Both the position numbers and the translations under genes were made by a program. The notes below the pieces were generated by a model, which saw only the letters and a program-made list of their open reading frames with translations, did not search any database and was not told the DNA's origin. This document shows positions 43,258-52,646 of a stretch of 64,000 nt of DNA, piece after piece. The stretch's first letter is position 1. Each line of letters opens with the position of its first letter. The stretch comes from Lewinellaceae bacterium (GTDB lineage Bacteria; Bacteroidota; Bacteroidia; Chitinophagales; Saprospiraceae). The DNA lies in the NCBI GenBank assembly GCA_020636355.1, contig JACJYB010000004.1, positions 248,001-312,000 on the forward strand. Direction: 5' to 3'.

Positions 43258-46002
43258 TTCCTTCAGTTTGTCGGCCACACAGCGAAATCCTACCGTAGCA
43301 TTGCGCTCAAAGCCGGGAGAAACACGCAATAACTGCTGCTGACGATGCAAAGGCTGCGGCCCTCCTTCTACATACCAGCCGCTGGAGGTGGGGCGGTAAT
43401 ACGAACCCCCTTTAAGGATCAGATAGCGGTAAGAGCCGCTGAGGTATTCACCGGCTGTAAGCTGCCATACGAGACCCGTTAAGTCTTCGATTCCCCATGA
43501 ATTGGCGCCGTCTGGATGAGCTCCAACCGCCTCTATTTTGTCGTTGCCCGGATTACAGCGCGTACTGTCGTAGGTCATTCCCCAAGGCCAATCATTTTCT
43601 TTTCCGGTTTGTGCAGCATACTGCCACTCGGCCTCACTGGGCAATCGTTTACCTGCCCAGGATGCATAAGCCTCTGCATCTTCCAGACTTACGTAGACCA
43701 CTGGAAAGTTCTCTTCACCCTGCGGCATCCTTCCCCCGGGCCAGTGGGCCAGGAAGCGAGCTGTATCACGGGGTACATAATGGGTCGCCTGTAAAAATTT
43801 GTTAAACTGGCTGTTGGTAACCGGATGCGGGTCCATGAAAAAAGCGGCCATTTGCTTCATACCGTGATCGGAAGGTTCCGGGTAAGGGATGAAATCATAA
43901 CCATGGGAAACTTTAAAATGAAACGACCCGGCTGGGATCGGCTTCATGCTCCGGTCCGTAGTGACTGCAGTCGGTTGGCTTGATTCAATCAGCCTGGGAA
44001 TGCTAGCGGGCACGGTCAAAATCCGTTCATCCTGCAATTCACCCTGACTGTCAAGGAGCTGTGCGATAAGCTTACCTTCAAAAGTCCCGACCAGATCATT
44101 GAGATGCCAGCAATACGATTTACCGGAAAGTAATTTCACCCGGACAGGTTCCTGGGCTGAAGAAGGCATGGTCTTCCATAATTGAAGGATGCCATCCCGC
44201 TCGCCGGTAATCTGCAGGGAGTCACCCGTTAAGCGTGCATCCAATAGGGGGCTAAATCCGGCAAGAATACCAGGCTGGCTTTCATTATTGGTTCCAGCCC
44301 ACTTTTCAGGATAAGGATCCATCTCCACATGGAGGTAATGCATAGCTCCGATGGTGTCAAAACGCATCTCTTCGTGATTCCACAGGTCCACCCAGTGCAG
44401 ACCTGCATCTCCTTCATGAAGCTGGATCAGCGGGCCCTGATATCCTTCGGGCAATAAAGAGAGGAGGGTAAAGACCTTTTTGTCGTCATCACCCCAGCCA
44501 TTGACCAATACCTGATCCGCAATGCAATTGACCAACGGAGTAAAGTCCCGCATGAACATGCTGCGATGCTGGTCCAGATGTCTGAGTATCTGATCCAAAA
44601 AAGGAAAATAAGGTTCAATCCAATCCGGATGGCCGGGCCGGAATGCATTGATCTCTATGCCATAGCCATTAAACAGGGAGAGGGCATACTCTCTCCGAAT
44701 GGGTTCATAGGCCCATTCGGCGACCCGAAAAATGGAAAAATCCGGACGAATAAATTTGTTGAGATTTAATACCGGAGGGTAATAAAGGGCATTATGCACT
44801 CTCCCGGTAATGATTCCGGGCATATCCTTAGGAACTGCCATTCCTTCACTGAATAAGACCACTCCCGGCTTGGCGCGATCAACTGCATTTTGGAGCTCCA
44901 CACTGGCATTTCCGCGGGTATCCAGGATAACGCCATCAATATCCAGTTCATGGGTCAGCTCTTCCAATCCGGCATAATGATCTTCTTTCCGGGTACTTTC
45001 ATCCCAGGGATTATAGGCAATAAATACTTTTGTTCCCAGGATGTGACAAGAGTCGATCACCTTACGCAACCGGGGAAGGCCTCCGGGCAAAGTCCTGAAC
45101 ATATCGTACTGGTTGCGTTGATCCAAACCCAGCGTAGGCCAGGTAGGCCAAATACCCAGTACATCAATACCTCCATAAACCGGTTTTGCTCTCTTCAGGA
45201 AATCGAGGCACGTATAGCGATCGGCTTCTGGATCGTAAAAATCCTTATCCCAGCTCATCATCAGGTGGATCATTCCTACATCACGTATCCACGCCAGGTC
45301 CTGACGTTCATAAAGATGATTGTCAAATACCGTATCCAGGTCAAACAAATATTGTTTTTGGAATACCTGCCTTAGGCCATCCCGCCAGTCACCGGAATAG
45401 GGCACCACATAAGCATGATAGGTGACCGTACCACCGGGAAACAAATCCGTCTCAAATCGTCGACGGGTGGCTGAAGTCCAGGATTTTCGTCGGCAAAGAA
45501 AGGCGACACCGCCATTATTCCCTGCGGAGGCATCGGCATATCCCAGCTCCCAGGCATCATCCGGCAAGATGACCGGTACCGAAGATTGACCCGGGCGAAA
45601 CAATCTGGATCGAGACAACCAGTGATCTCCGTATCCGGTGATGTAGTAACGGGAAGAATCCTCACCGGTCAGAACCAGATTTCTAAGGGTAAGCGTATCC
45701 TTTCCGGTATTCTTAAGAATCAATGTAAACCGACCATGATCATTATCGGATACCATGTGCCGCATAATGACCTGGATATCCTGTATCCCGGAGATGGCCA
45801 GTACGGAATCAACCGATGTCCCGGTGATCACATACCGGGCACCATCAATTTCCAAACTTGCCCAGGGTAACGGATGCGGAAATACCGACCTGCTTTCCGA
45901 TATCCGGACGCCCGTAATTAGTTCCTGATCGCGTGTTATCAGGGTTTGGCTAAAAGTCCAACTACTGAAGAGAAGTAAAGCTATGCTCCAATAAAACCGC
46001 AT
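43255..46002 (-). CDS. Glycosidase-like barrel fused to SUMF1/FGE-fold domain
   Basis: A 915-residue exported protein (signal MRFYWSIALLLFSSWTFS). After an N-terminal beta domain comes a TIM-barrel-like region (about 230-540): YGGIDVLGIWPTWPTLG, GTKVFIAYNPWDEST, ELDIDGVILDTRGNAS and VVLFSEGMAVPK, reminiscent of alpha-galactosidase-type barrels. A beta domain follows (about 560-680). The last 225 residues form a formylglycine-generating-enzyme (SUMF1) fold: MKPIPAGSF, FMDPHPVTNSQFNKFL, YASWAGKRLPSEAEWQYAA, ILKGGSYYRP and ATVGFRCV. The Cys pair of true FGE, expected near GGSY, is absent, so it is probably a sugar-binding or structural unit. The substrate is unknown. Confidence 0.7.
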   Translation of the reverse strand: MRFYWSIALLLFSSWTFSQTLITRDQELITGVRISESRSVFPHPLPWASLEIDGARYVITGTSVDSVLAISGIQDIQVIMRHMVSDNDHGRFTLILKNTGKDTLTLRNLVLTGEDSSRYYITGYGDHWLSRSRLFRPGQSSVPVILPDDAWELGYADASAGNNGGVAFLCRRKSWTSATRRRFETDLFPGGTVTYHAYVVPYSGDWRDGLRQVFQKQYLFDLDTVFDNHLYERQDLAWIRDVGMIHLMMSWDKDFYDPEADRYTCLDFLKRAKPVYGGIDVLGIWPTWPTLGLDQRNQYDMFRTLPGGLPRLRKVIDSCHILGTKVFIAYNPWDESTRKEDHYAGLEELTHELDIDGVILDTRGNASVELQNAVDRAKPGVVLFSEGMAVPKDMPGIITGRVHNALYYPPVLNLNKFIRPDFSIFRVAEWAYEPIRREYALSLFNGYGIEINAFRPGHPDWIEPYFPFLDQILRHLDQHRSMFMRDFTPLVNCIADQVLVNGWGDDDKKVFTLLSLLPEGYQGPLIQLHEGDAGLHWVDLWNHEEMRFDTIGAMHYLHVEMDPYPEKWAGTNNESQPGILAGFSPLLDARLTGDSLQITGERDGILQLWKTMPSSAQEPVRVKLLSGKSYCWHLNDLVGTFEGKLIAQLLDSQGELQDERILTVPASIPRLIESSQPTAVTTDRSMKPIPAGSFHFKVSHGYDFIPYPEPSDHGMKQMAAFFMDPHPVTNSQFNKFLQATHYVPRDTARFLAHWPGGRMPQGEENFPVVYVSLEDAEAYASWAGKRLPSEAEWQYAAQTGKENDWPWGMTYDSTRCNPGNDKIEAVGAHPDGANSWGIEDLTGLVWQLTAGEYLSGSYRYLILKGGSYYRPTSSGWYVEGGPQPLHRQQQLLRVSPGFERNATVGFRCVADKLKE

Positions 46003-46129
46003 GATGTAACTTTGATCGTAAAATAGATAAAATTGATCTCCTCCTCTAATCCAGGTAATGGTAGGTGGGTATGGCCGGTAAGGTCCGGTTCACTCAAGAC
46101 CTTTTCCTCGCTACGTTTCCTCCATTTAC

Positions 46130-46137
46130 TACCTTTG
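46130..46137 (+). promoter_or_regulatory. -7 promoter box of the flippase gene
   Basis: TACCTTTG matches TAnnTTTG and ends 21 bases before the start codon of the flippase gene. No clear -33 TTG at the usual spacing was seen. Confidence 0.4.
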
Positions 46138-46158
46138 TCCTCCGCAGTTAATTAATTT

Positions 46159-47655
46159 ATGGGTGTAATCCAAAGACAGGGAGCCAAGCAAACTCTAATT
46201 AACCTGATCGCCGCGGGTATTGGCGGGATCAGTACCATTTTTATTTATCCACTGGACTTTGAAGTTTATGGGATCATTTCATTTGTGCAGGCAACGGCAT
46301 TTCTGTTTTCTCCATTTATACTGCTGGGGGCCCAGAATCTCACCGTTCGCTATTTCCCGCAATTTAAGGGACAAGAAAGTCGTCACAGCTTCCTGACCCT
46401 TTTGCTTTTGTTTGCTCTGGCCGGAACCATCCTGTTTTTAGTGCTTGCCTATTTCTTCTATCCCTGGTACGAAAACTACATGGCCGGTAAAAAAGACGAT
46501 TTATTCATTCGGGCATTACCATTTTTTATTCCTACAGCCATCTTCTATAGCCTGGGCACCATGATGACGCAATACATTTCAAACTTTCACCGGATCGCGG
46601 TGCCCGGAATGATTAATAATCTCCACAAATTATTTTATCCGCTGATTGTATTACTGTTTTATTTTAAAATAATCACAGTTGTTGGAGCCGGTTATTTGAT
46701 AGCGGTGAATTATTTCTTAACGCTTTTGCTTCTGGTTCTTTATTTAAGCCGGCTGGGTGAATTGAAATTTTCCACGGACTTTAGCTTCCTGGACCGGCCG
46801 TTATTTCAGGATATGGCCACTTTCGCCTTTTATGGCGTTTTCGGTAGCTTAAGTGGTTTACTGATGTCCCGCATTGACACTTTTATGATCGGCAATATCA
46901 TCCGGGATGACAGCCTGAATGGTATTAGCAGCAATGCCAATTATCTGGCTTTTGTCATTCAGATTCCTTCAGCGGCCTTAGGAGCCATTGCCGGACCGAT
47001 TCTTGCCGTGGCCATGAAATCAGGACGGATGGACGAGGTAGAACAGATTTACAAAAAATCCTCTATCAATCTATTTGCCATAGGCTTATTGTTTTTTTTA
47101 TTGATTTGGAGTTGTATCGACGATATTTTTCAGATAATGCCAAACTCCGAGAAAGCCGCTCTTGGTAAGTACGTTGTATTATTTGTAGCCATATCTCGTC
47201 TGGTAGATATGTTGACCAGCGTGAATACGCACATCATTTCTTACTCCAAATATTTCCGCTTTAATTTCTATACCATTGTATTATTATCCATATTAAATAT
47301 TGGGTTTAATCTGATATTTATTCCGAAATATGCCATTGTTGGAGCAGCATTGTCCACTTGCTTATCCATTACGTTGTATAATCTTATCAAATTAATCTAT
47401 ATCCGTTACCGGTTTCAGATGCAGCCTTTTTCTTCCGGCCTGATCAAAGTATTGGTGATTGGAGTCGTAGGTTATCTGATCGGATATTTTTTCCCGGATA
47501 CTGGCATACCCATACTTAATATCTTCTTAAAATGCGCTCTAATAGGCATTTTGTATGGTTTTGCGATCATGAAATGGAAAGTTTCACAGGATCTGACTTC
47601 GTTATTTTATCAGGGATTGGATTGGGTTCGCCATCCCAGTAAATTGTTCCGGTAG
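46159..47655 (+). CDS. Oligosaccharide flippase (Wzx-like MOP family)
   Basis: A 498-residue integral membrane protein with about 12-14 helices, starting MGVIQRQGAKQTLINLIAAGIGGISTIFIYPL, the usual N-terminus of Wzx-type flippases in Bacteroidota. It has FGSLSGLLMSRIDTFMIGNI in its central half and KYAIVGAALSTCLSITLYNL near its C-terminal third. It would move lipid-linked saccharides across the inner membrane. It is distinct from the other flippase at 16179. No glycosyltransferase cluster adjoins it, so the saccharide is unknown. A -7 box at 46130 supports an independent promoter. Confidence 0.83.
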   Translation: MGVIQRQGAKQTLINLIAAGIGGISTIFIYPLDFEVYGIISFVQATAFLFSPFILLGAQNLTVRYFPQFKGQESRHSFLTLLLLFALAGTILFLVLAYFFYPWYENYMAGKKDDLFIRALPFFIPTAIFYSLGTMMTQYISNFHRIAVPGMINNLHKLFYPLIVLLFYFKIITVVGAGYLIAVNYFLTLLLLVLYLSRLGELKFSTDFSFLDRPLFQDMATFAFYGVFGSLSGLLMSRIDTFMIGNIIRDDSLNGISSNANYLAFVIQIPSAALGAIAGPILAVAMKSGRMDEVEQIYKKSSINLFAIGLLFFLLIWSCIDDIFQIMPNSEKAALGKYVVLFVAISRLVDMLTSVNTHIISYSKYFRFNFYTIVLLSILNIGFNLIFIPKYAIVGAALSTCLSITLYNLIKLIYIRYRFQMQPFSSGLIKVLVIGVVGYLIGYFFPDTGIPILNIFLKCALIGILYGFAIMKWKVSQDLTSLFYQGLDWVRHPSKLFR

Positions 47656-47742
47656 TTTGTTGAATACCCCAATCAATCTGATGTGCCGATTATTTTATCT
47701 CAAAAGTTGTCCCTGCTTTTTTCGACGCTGAAGGTTAAAGCC

Positions 47743-49692
47743 CTACTGGTTCAACCCCAGCTTAGGATCATAAGTCAGTATTCCATTCCGGTCCCGGATC
47801 CTCGCATAAAAACCATAGCCCCCAAAATTGTTCTCCAGTTTTAGTAACAATTTGTTCCATCCGGCATGCAACGGCAAGTCTATCGTGGTCTGGTCCGGCG
47901 AGGCAATCCGTACTGCCAGAAACCGGTGCAAAATCGTGTCGTTCAAAAACACTTTGATGCCATCGTCGCTTCCGATCAGCAGGGGCATTACGGTATCCCT
48001 GGGAGCATAGACAAAGGTTTGTGCGTAACAGATCACAAACTCAGAAGGCTTGATTTTCCGCCATAATTGCATCCCATAGCCGGCTGGTTCTCCGGGTAAT
48101 AATTCCCAGTGAACCGATTGTCCATTTTTTCCGCGATACGAAGCTTGCGGATTCCAACCTTGTTCCGGCGGATAGATGCTATCCAGGCCAAAGCGCAGGT
48201 CATCATTGACCCTGGGGTTATCAAACGGACCAATGAACGCCCACTCCGGAATGTACCGCCGGACCGGTTCCAGCCTCAAGGCATCCAATCCCAGCCAAAG
48301 CGTATCGGTTTTCGATGGATTACCCAGGATAAGAGCAACCTCCGGCGCATTGGGTACGGATGGGATCAATATCCCCTGCAGCGGCGAAAGTTTTTCACGA
48401 TAACAATCAATCACCTTCTCCTTTGAACCACTGCTTACCGTCAGGAGGCCACCCTGGGGACTTCCGGTAAGGTATAGCGTAAGATCATAACCGGATTCGA
48501 TCTGGTTAGGTAATGCCAACCGGGTTTCCTGTCCGGGTAATAAGCCAAACCATAATTCGTGATCGCCACTCCAGTCCGGACCCGTTTCGCTGCGATCCAA
48601 AATCTGTGGTTGATAAACTTCCGGCAGGGTGATTGACTCCCCTTCCAGGACCGGCCAGGCTACTTTCCTTGTTTGCGGGGCAAGATGACCGGCAGGGATA
48701 TCCGGTGCCGCCAGCTTGGTAGGTCCTTCCTGATACCAGAAGGCTACCGTAGCTATATCGGTCTCTTCGTCGTTCACCTGACCATGTTCGAGCTGCACCC
48801 GTATGGACTTTTGGAAAGGTATCGCGTCCCGGATGTGATGCCGGTAAGCTGAGATGCGGGAAGTAGAATCATCTTTGACGACCAGGCCATGAAAATCAGC
48901 AGCATAGACCCCATTCCGGAAATACCAGCCGCTATTCAGATAGTCTTCCATGCCCGTACCATGCGTCGAAGGCTGTATTGTTCCGTCCACATAAATCTGT
49001 TCGTCACCTTCCAGATAGCCCAAATCGTTGTGATAACTTTCTGCGGAATAGTGCATGCCCGCGAAATAACCTTTTCCCTCCATGTCCAATACCGTATATG
49101 GAATCGAATCCCGGGTACGTACTTCACGGTTCCACCGTGCGTGAAAGGTGGTCAGATGTGGTGGCACCTCCCTGAACTTGCCTACATTGATGTGAAAATA
49201 TAGGGCATACAATGGGTAGGAACTGCGGTTGATGATCTCAACGCGGGCATGACGCATGAAAGGCATCGGAAAATAACAATAAAAGCCACCGCTGCTCATA
49301 CCTACGAACTGGGAGGTATAATGTTCGTACCGGAAAGGGCTGCCAAAAAAATCACCAATCGGACTCCAGACCGAAGGATTTTCTTCCCCGTCCCAAAAAA
49401 TGCGTATCAGGATGTGACGCAGGTAATCGGGATCCCTCGAGTCAAAGGTGAACCACATCCGGTTAATCAGGCCGGGACCTGCAATGTCCGCAATGAGGGC
49501 CGTGTCGCCGGCAGCCAGGCTCCACCGGTCGTTATTGCCTCCGGTGGTATCGTAACTGGATAGCTGGTATTCTTCGCTGGTGCGCTCAACCCAATAAGAT
49601 GCATCGTGACCGGCAGGAAACAAGAGCGGCTGTCCCCGGCAACCCAGCAGTGCGAGCAGGAGTATAGCCCAGATTGGTGATATTCGAATCAT
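47743..49692 (-). CDS. GH172-type (DUF2961) glycoside hydrolase lipoprotein
   Basis: A 649-residue protein with a lipoprotein signal ending LLALLGC (Cys18). The DUF2961 domain occupies about residues 30-380: GPGLINRMWFTFD, RIFWDGEENPSVWSPIGDFFGSPF, MPFMRHARVEIINRS, YLEGDEQIYVDG, TGMEDYLNSGWYF. GH172 enzymes act on furanosides such as difructose or D-arabinofuranosides. The last 160 residues (WAFIGPFDNPRVNDDLRFG, YGFYARI) form a beta domain like those attached to cell-surface hydrolases. The specific sugar is not deducible. It neighbours the glycosidase-SUMF1 fusion and a flippase, suggesting a surface glycan theme. Confidence 0.83.
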   Translation of the reverse strand: MIRISPIWAILLLALLGCRGQPLLFPAGHDASYWVERTSEEYQLSSYDTTGGNNDRWSLAAGDTALIADIAGPGLINRMWFTFDSRDPDYLRHILIRIFWDGEENPSVWSPIGDFFGSPFRYEHYTSQFVGMSSGGFYCYFPMPFMRHARVEIINRSSYPLYALYFHINVGKFREVPPHLTTFHARWNREVRTRDSIPYTVLDMEGKGYFAGMHYSAESYHNDLGYLEGDEQIYVDGTIQPSTHGTGMEDYLNSGWYFRNGVYAADFHGLVVKDDSTSRISAYRHHIRDAIPFQKSIRVQLEHGQVNDEETDIATVAFWYQEGPTKLAAPDIPAGHLAPQTRKVAWPVLEGESITLPEVYQPQILDRSETGPDWSGDHELWFGLLPGQETRLALPNQIESGYDLTLYLTGSPQGGLLTVSSGSKEKVIDCYREKLSPLQGILIPSVPNAPEVALILGNPSKTDTLWLGLDALRLEPVRRYIPEWAFIGPFDNPRVNDDLRFGLDSIYPPEQGWNPQASYRGKNGQSVHWELLPGEPAGYGMQLWRKIKPSEFVICYAQTFVYAPRDTVMPLLIGSDDGIKVFLNDTILHRFLAVRIASPDQTTIDLPLHAGWNKLLLKLENNFGGYGFYARIRDRNGILTYDPKLGLNQ

Positions 49693-49795
49693 GATTTGAT
49701 ATCTGGGAATAAAGTTAAGGGGTTAGAGGAATCTGCCACAATGAGCAGAAAGGTTTGTTCAGATCCAATACCGGTTCAACGAATCGCCCTGATTG

Positions 49796-50902
49796 TCAGT
49801 ATTCCACATCGGAAAGAACGATCTTGAACTCCACCCTGCGATTGAGCTGCCGGCCGGATTCCACTGCATTGGAGGCAATCGGTTGCTGGCTGCCATGCCC
49901 TACATAGGTCACCCGGCGTGGCTCAATGCCGTATTTGATCAGATAATTGACCACTGCACGGGCTCGTTGTACGGAGAGTTTTTGATTGTATACCGGATCG
50001 CCGGAGATGTCCGTATGCCCATGGATCTGGATCAACCAGTCGGCATGTTCACGCATCAGTTTGAGCAACTTGTTCAGTTCATGATATGAAGTAGGCAAAA
50101 GGGTCGCCTCATCGTAATCGAAGTAGATGTTATTTAACGCATACAGCCGATTGGTCTCAACGGGGTCCGGTACCAGCTGGGTTGAGTCGGTCTTTATGAT
50201 GGGGTCAATCTTCTTCACGGAGATGTCATCCAGATAGTAATAGGCATAATTCAGGAAGCCTTCACCACTGGTCGTCGTCCGGTCATCCGGATAAAAGTTA
50301 CCTATAGTCAGGTATTTTGCATCGACTTCAGCGCTAAAGGTCTTTTGCAATCGCAACCAACTGGCATCTTTAACCATCACCGCATCTTTCCAGACAACCT
50401 GGGGTTCTTCTTCCAGGAGGCTTGCTCCTACGTCCGAAATTTTTTCTTCAGAAAAATAGCCCCCGATATTGCCGGCCCACAAGGAGCCCTTCAGGTGTCC
50501 AACCCACATCGTCACCTCATAGATTTGGCCCGGTACCAGCGGTTCATTCAATAACACCTGGATGTATTCCCTGCAATGCGGTTTTCCATTGTAACAGCCA
50601 TAGATGGTTATGCCGGCACAATAGGATCCGTCTTTGGCATACACATTACCAAAACCTTTCTCACGCCAATGCCTGGGTACGATCAGTCCCGGGCCATACA
50701 GATCCGGGGATGCACTGGTCGGAGAACACCAGCTATTGCTGCATTGTGTGAAATGCGTCCCGGTGTAAAACCATTCCAGAGGTCTGGAATTCAGTTCTTC
50801 AAAAGAAGCGTTAGGAATCAGGTTGGGATAGCTCATAGGTGGCTGGCTGTATAGCCAGTTAGCTATCCATAGGATACAGATTAAGATTGGTTGGCCGCGC
50901 AT
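49796..50902 (-). CDS. OmpA-like peptidoglycan-associated outer-membrane protein
   Basis: A 368-residue protein. I chose the ATG at 50902: it begins a signal-like MRGQPILICILWIANWLYS, while the longer open frame to 51094 has no signal peptide. The middle (about 30-230) is a beta-rich domain (PNLIPNASFEELNSRPLEWFY, ASLLEEEPQVVWKDAVMVKDASWLRL) resembling carbohydrate-binding-like modules. The C-terminal 110 residues are an OmpA domain: FDYDEATLLP, IQIHGHTDISGDPVYNQKLSVQRARAVVNYL, YVGHGSQQPI, NRRVEFKIV. It should tether the outer membrane to peptidoglycan. The N-terminal domain's ligand is unknown. It diverges from the ALDH7 gene. Confidence 0.83.
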   Translation of the reverse strand: MRGQPILICILWIANWLYSQPPMSYPNLIPNASFEELNSRPLEWFYTGTHFTQCSNSWCSPTSASPDLYGPGLIVPRHWREKGFGNVYAKDGSYCAGITIYGCYNGKPHCREYIQVLLNEPLVPGQIYEVTMWVGHLKGSLWAGNIGGYFSEEKISDVGASLLEEEPQVVWKDAVMVKDASWLRLQKTFSAEVDAKYLTIGNFYPDDRTTTSGEGFLNYAYYYLDDISVKKIDPIIKTDSTQLVPDPVETNRLYALNNIYFDYDEATLLPTSYHELNKLLKLMREHADWLIQIHGHTDISGDPVYNQKLSVQRARAVVNYLIKYGIEPRRVTYVGHGSQQPIASNAVESGRQLNRRVEFKIVLSDVEY

Positions 50903-50929
50903 CGGAATCAAGTTCCAGTAAACAAATAA

Positions 50930-50944
50930 CGAAGTCGTACTTCG
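50930..50944. other. Inverted repeat between divergent genes
   Basis: CGAAGT and ACTTCG (6 bp) flank a three-base centre (CGT) in the gap between the OmpA-like gene (minus) and the ALDH7 gene (plus). It could be an operator half-site pair; no supporting second copy was seen. Confidence 0.3.
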
Positions 50945-50985
50945 CTTTCTTATACTCGGGGGATACGACGGGGGGAGGCTTTTTA

Positions 50986-50993
50986 TAACTTTG
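50986..50993 (+). promoter_or_regulatory. -7 promoter box of the ALDH7 gene
   Basis: TAACTTTG matches the Bacteroidota TAnnTTTG box exactly and ends 24 bases before the ATG at 51018. The -33 region has no obvious TTTG. Confidence 0.45.
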
Positions 50994-51017
50994 CCTTGCC
51001 TTAAAGATAAACAAAAA

Positions 51018-52544
51018 ATGAAAAAAGATTTCATCAAAAAATTAGGACTCACAAAAATCAACGCCGGAAGCTGGACCGGAATCAAATCCAGCACATCCGA
51101 TGAGCACCTGGAATCCTACTCACCCGTCGATGGACAGCTCATCGGAAAGGTGAGTGTGACCAGTCGTAAAGAATACGATAAAATCATTCAAGCTGCCGAG
51201 AAAGCCTTTATTTACTGGCGGACCATCCCCGCTCCCAAGCGCGGCGAAATTGTCAGACAATACGGCGAAGCTTTGCGCAAGCATAAGGAACACTTAGGGA
51301 TGCTGGTCTCTTATGAAATGGGAAAAAGCTACCAGGAGGGCTTGGGAGAAGTTCAGGAGATGATCGATATCTGTGATTTTGCCGTTGGATTGTCGCGGCA
51401 GCTCTACGGGCTGTCCATGCATTCCGAACGTCCTGCTCACCGCATGTACGAACAATGGCACCCCCTTGGCATTGTCGGGATTGTTTCCGCATTCAACTTC
51501 CCGGTCGCCGTTTGGTCCTGGAATGCTATGATCGCATTGGTCTGTGGTGATGTCGTCGTCTGGAAGCCTTCAGAAAAAGTACCACTCTGTGGTGTGGCCT
51601 GTCAGCTGATCTTTCAGGACATTCTCAAGGCCAATAAAATGCCGGAAGGAGTTGTCAACCTGGTTAACGGAGACTACCGGGTGGGTGAATATATGACCCA
51701 TGACGAGCGGGTACCTTTACTATCAGCAACCGGTAGCATCCGTATGGGCAAGATCGTCGGCACGGCAGTAGCCCAACGACTGGGACGATCCTTACTGGAA
51801 TTAGGTGGAAACAATGCCATCATCATCACCCCAAGCTCGGATATGAAACTGGTTCTTACCGGAGCTGTTTTCGGTGCGGTGGGTACTGCCGGACAACGGT
51901 GTACCTCAACACGGCGGTTGATCATCCATGAATCCATCTACGAGGATGTGAAAAAAGCATTGCGCAAGGCTTACCGGCAAATCCGTATTGGTAATCCGCT
52001 GGATGCCTCCAATCACATGGGCCCCCTGATTGACACCGATGCGGTAGCCCTCTATGAAAATTCACTGAAATCCGTGAAGGAGCAGGGAGGAACTTTTCTG
52101 GTACGGGGTAAAGCCCTGGCCGGAGAAGGCTATGAATCCGGATGTTATGTGAGTCCTTCCATTGCCGAGGTCACCAATGATCTTCCCATCGTCCAGCATG
52201 AAACATTTGCACCGCTGCTGTATCTGATCAAATATTCGACCATTGAGGAAGCCATTGCCTTGCAGAATGGGGTCCCACAAGGGCTGTCGTCGGCCATCAT
52301 GACCACCAATTTGAGGGAGGCGGAACTCTATCTGTCGACTGCCGGATCAGACTGTGGCATCGCCAATGTCAATATTGGCACAAGTGGCGCTGAGATCGGG
52401 GGGGCTTTTGGAGGCGAGAAGCAGACCGGTGGTGGCCGGGAAAGTGGTTCCGACTCCTGGAAGGCTTATATGCGCCGACAGACCAATACCATCAATTACA
52501 GCACCGAACTGCCTTTAGCACAAGGGATCAAATTTGATTTTTAG
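51018..52544 (+). CDS. ALDH7-type aldehyde dehydrogenase (alpha-aminoadipate semialdehyde)
   Basis: A 508-residue NAD-dependent aldehyde dehydrogenase. Motifs: GIVGIVSAFNFPVAVWSWNAM, VVVWKPSEKVPLC, LSATGSIRMGKIVG, LLELGGNNAIII with the catalytic Glu, and GAVGTAGQRCTSTRRLIIH with the active-site Cys. NIGTSGAEIGGAFGGEKQTGGGRESGSDSWKAYMRR is typical of the ALDH7 subgroup. ALDH7 relatives oxidise alpha-aminoadipate semialdehyde/piperideine-6-carboxylate in lysine catabolism. No lysine-epsilon-aminotransferase lies beside it, so the substrate is family inference. The ATG at 51018 is chosen over an earlier start because it directly follows the promoter box. Confidence 0.9.
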   Translation: MKKDFIKKLGLTKINAGSWTGIKSSTSDEHLESYSPVDGQLIGKVSVTSRKEYDKIIQAAEKAFIYWRTIPAPKRGEIVRQYGEALRKHKEHLGMLVSYEMGKSYQEGLGEVQEMIDICDFAVGLSRQLYGLSMHSERPAHRMYEQWHPLGIVGIVSAFNFPVAVWSWNAMIALVCGDVVVWKPSEKVPLCGVACQLIFQDILKANKMPEGVVNLVNGDYRVGEYMTHDERVPLLSATGSIRMGKIVGTAVAQRLGRSLLELGGNNAIIITPSSDMKLVLTGAVFGAVGTAGQRCTSTRRLIIHESIYEDVKKALRKAYRQIRIGNPLDASNHMGPLIDTDAVALYENSLKSVKEQGGTFLVRGKALAGEGYESGCYVSPSIAEVTNDLPIVQHETFAPLLYLIKYSTIEEAIALQNGVPQGLSSAIMTTNLREAELYLSTAGSDCGIANVNIGTSGAEIGGAFGGEKQTGGGRESGSDSWKAYMRRQTNTINYSTELPLAQGIKFDF

Positions 52545-52580
52545 AGGTATCGGGGTGCATCGGACACTATTTCTTCCTTG

Positions 52581-52620
52581 CGGTCCGAAGAACCATTGGC
52601 AAAATGGTATTTTCGGACCG
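52581..52620 (+). terminator. Long hairpin after ALDH7 gene
   Basis: CGGTCCGAA (52581-52589) pairs perfectly with TTCGGACCG (52612-52620). Inside it a second stem, ACCATT (52592-52597) with AATGGT (52603-52608), closes on a short loop. It lies 37 bases after the ALDH7 stop and 27 before the HD gene start. The following TTATCTTGTT is only moderately T-rich, so it may also serve as a leader structure. Confidence 0.55.
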
Positions 52621-52646
52621 TTATCTTGTTAATTTATTTCTAGCAG

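Noticed and set aside
43255..43960. Active formylglycine-generating enzyme
   Set aside because: The SUMF1 fold is present but the catalytic Cys pair near the GGSY motif is missing, so sulfatase activation is unlikely.
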